The translations under genes and the position numbers were made by a program. The notes beneath the pieces are model-generated. The model was not told the DNA's origin. It ran no database searches and was given only the letters and a program-made list of their open reading frames with translations. A stretch of DNA of 64,000 bases from Phycisphaerae bacterium. Lineage in GTDB: Bacteria > Planctomycetota > Phycisphaerae > UBA1845 > CAIVHJ01. Of the stretch, positions 60,527-64,000 are shown in pieces; position 1 is the stretch's first letter, and each line of letters begins with the position of its first letter. The DNA lies in NCBI GenBank assembly GCA_022072405.1, contig JAJVHX010000019.1:3790-67789 (forward strand). Direction: 5' to 3'.

Positions 60527-61400
60527 GAAAGTGTGTGAGAAGGATTCCTTTTTGCCGATCAGTGAAGGTAACGTGGCCTGGAGGCGAATGAATGGGTAGG
60601 AGGCGTTATCCTTCGGACCTGACGAATGAGCAATGGGTGATCATCGAGCGGTTGATTCCGCCGGCGGAGCCGGGAGGACGGCATCGCTCGGTGAACATGC
60701 GTGAGGTGCTCAACGGCATTATCTATTTATTACGCACCGGCTGTTCGTGGCGGCAGTTGCCGCACGATTTTCCGCCGTGGGGCACGGTGCACTATTACTA
60801 TCGCCGCTTTCGGTTGGACGGCACGTGGGAACACCTTCACGACCGCTTACGTGAACGAGTACGTCGTGAGGCCGGTCGGAAGCCGACGCCCTCGGCCGGG
60901 ATCATCGACAGCCAGTCGATCAAAACCGCGGCGCCTCAAAAAGGGGCTGCGGCGGCTACGACGCGGGCAAAAAGGTCAAAGGCCGCAAGCGGCATCTGAT
61001 CGTGGATACGCTCGGTCTGGTTGTGGATCTGGCCGTGCACGCGGGTGACGTGCCGGATCGCGAGGGCGGAGAAATGCTGCTGGGCCAGATCGCCGGTCGC
61101 TTCACCCGGTTGAAAACACTGTGGGCCGACGGTGGCTATGCCGGCGAGTTGGTGCAGACCGCTCAGCGCTGGTATGGCCGGGTGATCGAGATCGTCAAAC
61201 GCAGCGACCTGCACAAATTTGTGGTGCTGCCGAAGCGATGGATCGTGGAGCGAACCTTTGCCTGGCTGGGGAAGTATCGACGGCTGAGCAAGGACTACGA
61301 AACCAATCCGCCCAGCAGCGAATCCATGATCCGCTTAGCCATGATCAACCTCATGATCCATCGGCTGATCCCAGGTTAACCATGCTTCTCACACGCACTC
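60527..61400 (+). mobile_element. IS5-family-like insertion sequence, 874 bp, flanked by TTA
   Basis: Ends GAAAGTGTGTGAGAAGG and (rc) GAGTGCGTGTGAGAAGC; two-frame transposase. Confidence 0.88.
60592..61379 (+). CDS. IS5-family transposase in two overlapping frames (60592-60999, ~60950-61379)
   Basis: LTNEQWVIIERLIPP ... IYLLRTGCSWRQLPHDFPPW; then GRKRHLIVDTLGLVVDLAVHAGDV ... RWIVERTFAWLGKYRRLSKDYE in the -1 frame. Confidence 0.88.
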
Positions 61401-61403
61401 TTA

Positions 61404-61788
61404 GAGCGTGTGTGAAAAGCGTTCCAGGGTCCAGTTATCGTCGATAAATCATGAAGTGGATCATAACGCAACGGAGTAAGGTGGTGCGGTGTGGGAATAG
61501 GGATCGTCGTCCCAGCGCCGCTGTTGACGAAGTCCGCAAGCGGTGGTTCACCGACCAGCCGCTGGTCAACCCTTCGCCAGCCTTTGGTCAGTCGTTGACC
61601 AGCCGCTGGTCAACCGTTCAGCAGCCCCTGCTCCGGTTCTGCTCTGCGTCGGGTCGCTGTCCCCATGATGATTATATATACTCGTCCACCGATCGCTGAA
61701 CCTTTTCTGAGTAGCCGGCGCGAGGAAATTGGCCGATACCGGCGCATGCCCTTCCCAGGCCTCAACGATAACCTACTCACACGCTTTC
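61404..61788. mobile_element. MITE-like non-autonomous element, ~385 bp, inverted relative to the IS
   Basis: Ends GAGCGTGTGTGAAAAGC and (rc) GAAAGCGTGTGAGTAGG, related to the IS ends; flanked by TTA. Confidence 0.7.
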
Positions 61789-63308
61789 TTAGCGTTGTTG
61801 CGCTGCTGCTATTGGGCCTGTATTACCGTCAAGCCCGGAAAGATGTTCAGCAGCAGTATGTCGAAAAGGCGCGCAGTGTGGTCCTGACCACCGAGTCCAC
61901 GCGTGAAGAAATGGCCGCCAAATGGCAGAATGGCGTACACACCGCTGAGCAACTGCGACAATGGGCCGATGCCCAACGTGTCGATCTGATTTTGTCAGCG
62001 GTACCGGTGGTCTCGGCTTGGCGAGCTGCGCAAGCCAAAGCCGAAGAAGGCGGCTACGAATTCCGCGTTCCCAAATTCGAACTGCGCAACCCCAAGAATC
62101 AGACTGATGCTCGTGAGGCGGAGGTTCTGGAGAAACTCGAAAAAGAGCAGCTGGCAGAATATTATCTGGTCGATGCCGAACAGAATGCCATTCGATATTT
62201 TCGTCCGATCAAGCTGACTCAGGAATGCATGCTCTGCCACGGTGACCCATCCACATCGCAACAATTGTGGGGCAACGATCAGGGACTCGACCCCACGGGC
62301 ACCAAAATGGAGAACTGGAAGGTCGGTGAGATGCATGGCGCGTTTGAAGTCATCCAGTCCCTGGATAAGGCGGATGCACAGATTGCTTCGGCAATGACCT
62401 ATGGCGGCATTATTGTCGGGGTGTTGATACTCACGGGCGCCGTCCTGTTTTACTGGATGATTACCCGCAATGTGGTACAGCCGATTAACCACATCGTTTA
62501 CGAATTAAATGACGGAGCCGACCAGGTGAATGATGCTGCCGCGCAAGTATCGCAAGCGGCGCAACATCTGGCTGAAGGGGCTACCAGTCAGGCGGCCTCA
62601 CTTCAGGAAACCTCCAGCGCACTGGAGGAGCTCTCCGCCATGACCCAGACCAACGTCGGCAATGCCAGTAACGCGGATCAATACGCCACAAAAGCACATC
62701 AGGCCGCCGGTCACAGCGATCAGACGATAAATGAGTTAAATCAGGCGATGTCCGGGATCAATGAATCAGCCGGTCATATCCGCAAGATAATCAAGGTGAT
62801 CGAGGAAATTGCTTTCCAGACCAATTTACTGGCGCTGAATGCGGCGGTTGAAGCCGCCCGTGCCGGTGAACATGGTAAAGGCTTTGCGGTGGTCGCAGAT
62901 GAAGTGCGTAGTCTCGCCCAGCGCAGTGCTCAAGCGGCCAAGGAAACCACGACTCTGATCGAGGACTCAGTTGACCGAGCCAATACCGGCACGATAGTCA
63001 CGCGTGAAGTGGCTAATTCGCTCACCGGAATCGCCACGGATATTTCCAAAGTGTCAGAGCTGATGAAAAGTGTCTCTCATGCCTCGCATGAACAGGCGGA
63101 GGGTCTGAATCACATCAATATCGCTATGGCCCAGATGGACAAGATTACCCAGCAGAACGCCGCTAGCGCAGAGCAATCAGCAGCCGCATCAGAACAACTG
63201 TCCGCCCAGGCCGGCTGTGTGAAAAATACGGTTCGCGATCTGGTCCGACTGGTTCAGGGCCACGAATAACTGAATCACATTGGTATCATCACCTGGAGAC
63301 TCATTACC

Positions 63309-63335
63309 AGCACCAGTGCCGACTGGTGCTTTTTT
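63309..63335 (+). terminator. rho-independent terminator after the chemoreceptor gene
   Basis: AGCACCAGT-gccg-ACTGGTGCT-TTTTT. Confidence 0.9.
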
Positions 63336-63432
63336 GCATCTGATACCCCTACCGGAAGTTGTGTTTTTACGTCACTGCTACTAACATTCTGAAATTCTGC
63401 TGTAACCATTTCAACTCCAGAAGGAGTCGGTG

Positions 63433-64000
63433 ATGCTCCCCAATTCAATGAATTGCCTATATGTATTGTCGACCCCCGTGGTCGCAGCTTTGATGATCCC
63501 CCTCGCCCTTTTTGCTCAGGAGCAGAAAGTCGCCACGATGAAAGAACGCGTGCAGCAATATGCCCCGGTCCAGCTAACCGCCGACCTGAGCCGCCTGACC
63601 GACAAAGAACGCCAGATGATCCCCCTGCTGCTCGAAGCCGCCCAGCAAATGGATCTGATCTTCTGGCAGGAGTCTTTTGGCGATCGGGAGGCCCTGTTGA
63701 AATCAATTTTGGACCCCGATATGCGTCGCCTGGTGGAGATCAATTACGGCCCATGGGATCGCCTGGGCGATAACGCGCCCTTCGTTCCGGGTTATGGCGC
63801 CAAGCCGCTCGGCGCTAACTACTACCCGCAGGAAATGACCAAGGAGATGTTCGAAGCCTATCTGCAACAACATCCTGATGATCGGGAAGCTCTGCTCAAT
63901 CCCTACACCGTGATCCGCAAAGATGCGCTGAGCCAGTTGCAGGCAGTCCCATATCATCAAGCCTACGCTGAACCGACCCGGATCGCGGCGGAAAAACTCA
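63433..64000 (+). CDS. secreted dipeptidyl-peptidase III (M49)-like protein, truncated by window end
   Basis: ATG after aaggag; INYGPWDRLGDNAPFVPGYGAKPLGANYYPQEMTKEMFEAYL. Confidence 0.7.
   Translation, partial: MLPNSMNCLYVLSTPVVAALMIPLALFAQEQKVATMKERVQQYAPVQLTADLSRLTDKERQMIPLLLEAAQQMDLIFWQESFGDREALLKSILDPDMRRLVEINYGPWDRLGDNAPFVPGYGAKPLGANYYPQEMTKEMFEAYLQQHPDDREALLNPYTVIRKDALSQLQAVPYHQAYAEPTRIAAEKL

Larger units (their letters stand above)
60475..63269 (+). pseudogene. methyl-accepting chemotaxis protein with CxxCH sensor domain, split by insertions (60475-60526 and 61792-63269)
   Basis: MNFNLRQKIVLIGIIQL joins in frame with [18 protein letters not shown] when 60527-61791 is removed; [50 protein letters not shown]. 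Confidence 0.85.

Noticed and set aside
61665-61790. Native N-terminus [27 protein letters not shown] of the chemoreceptor
   Set aside because: It is encoded inside the MITE-like element; the native start is at 60475.

Overview
The window looks like a Planctomycetes/Phycisphaerae-type bacterial chromosome (inferred from protein style; not tested). (1) About 1-8.7 kb is a compact mobile element: 93-bp tandem repeats, a P4/D5-type primase-helicase, small unknown ORFs, an excisionase-like ORF and a tyrosine integrase next to tRNA-Leu(UAA). Its A/T-rich cargo is an AvcD/DcdV-type anti-phage dCTP deaminase. Upstream of it is a strongly structured candidate ncRNA with an exact TATAAT at the expected distance, resembling the AvcI-avcD arrangement. 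(2) About 9-17.7 kb holds envelope and glycosyltransferase genes. (3) About 17.8-34.7 kb is a minus-strand ribosomal protein cluster (fusA-rpsJ ... rpoA-rplQ) lacking rpsD, rpmD, infA and adk at their usual positions. (4) About 35-38.4 kb is a tandemly duplicated pseudopilin plus small membrane protein module. (5) About 39.9-47 kb is nusA-infB-(Zn-ribbon)-DUF503-rbfA, preceded by a structured ~370-nt candidate leader/ncRNA with its own promoter and terminator. (6) At 53.9-57.3 kb there is an overlapping gatE-gatD pair of the archaeal-type Glu-tRNA(Gln) amidotransferase, unusual in a bacterium. (7) At 60.5-63.3 kb a heme-binding-type chemoreceptor gene is split by an IS5-like element plus an inverted MITE-like element sharing TTA target duplications. 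Removing both in silico restores the reading frame exactly.
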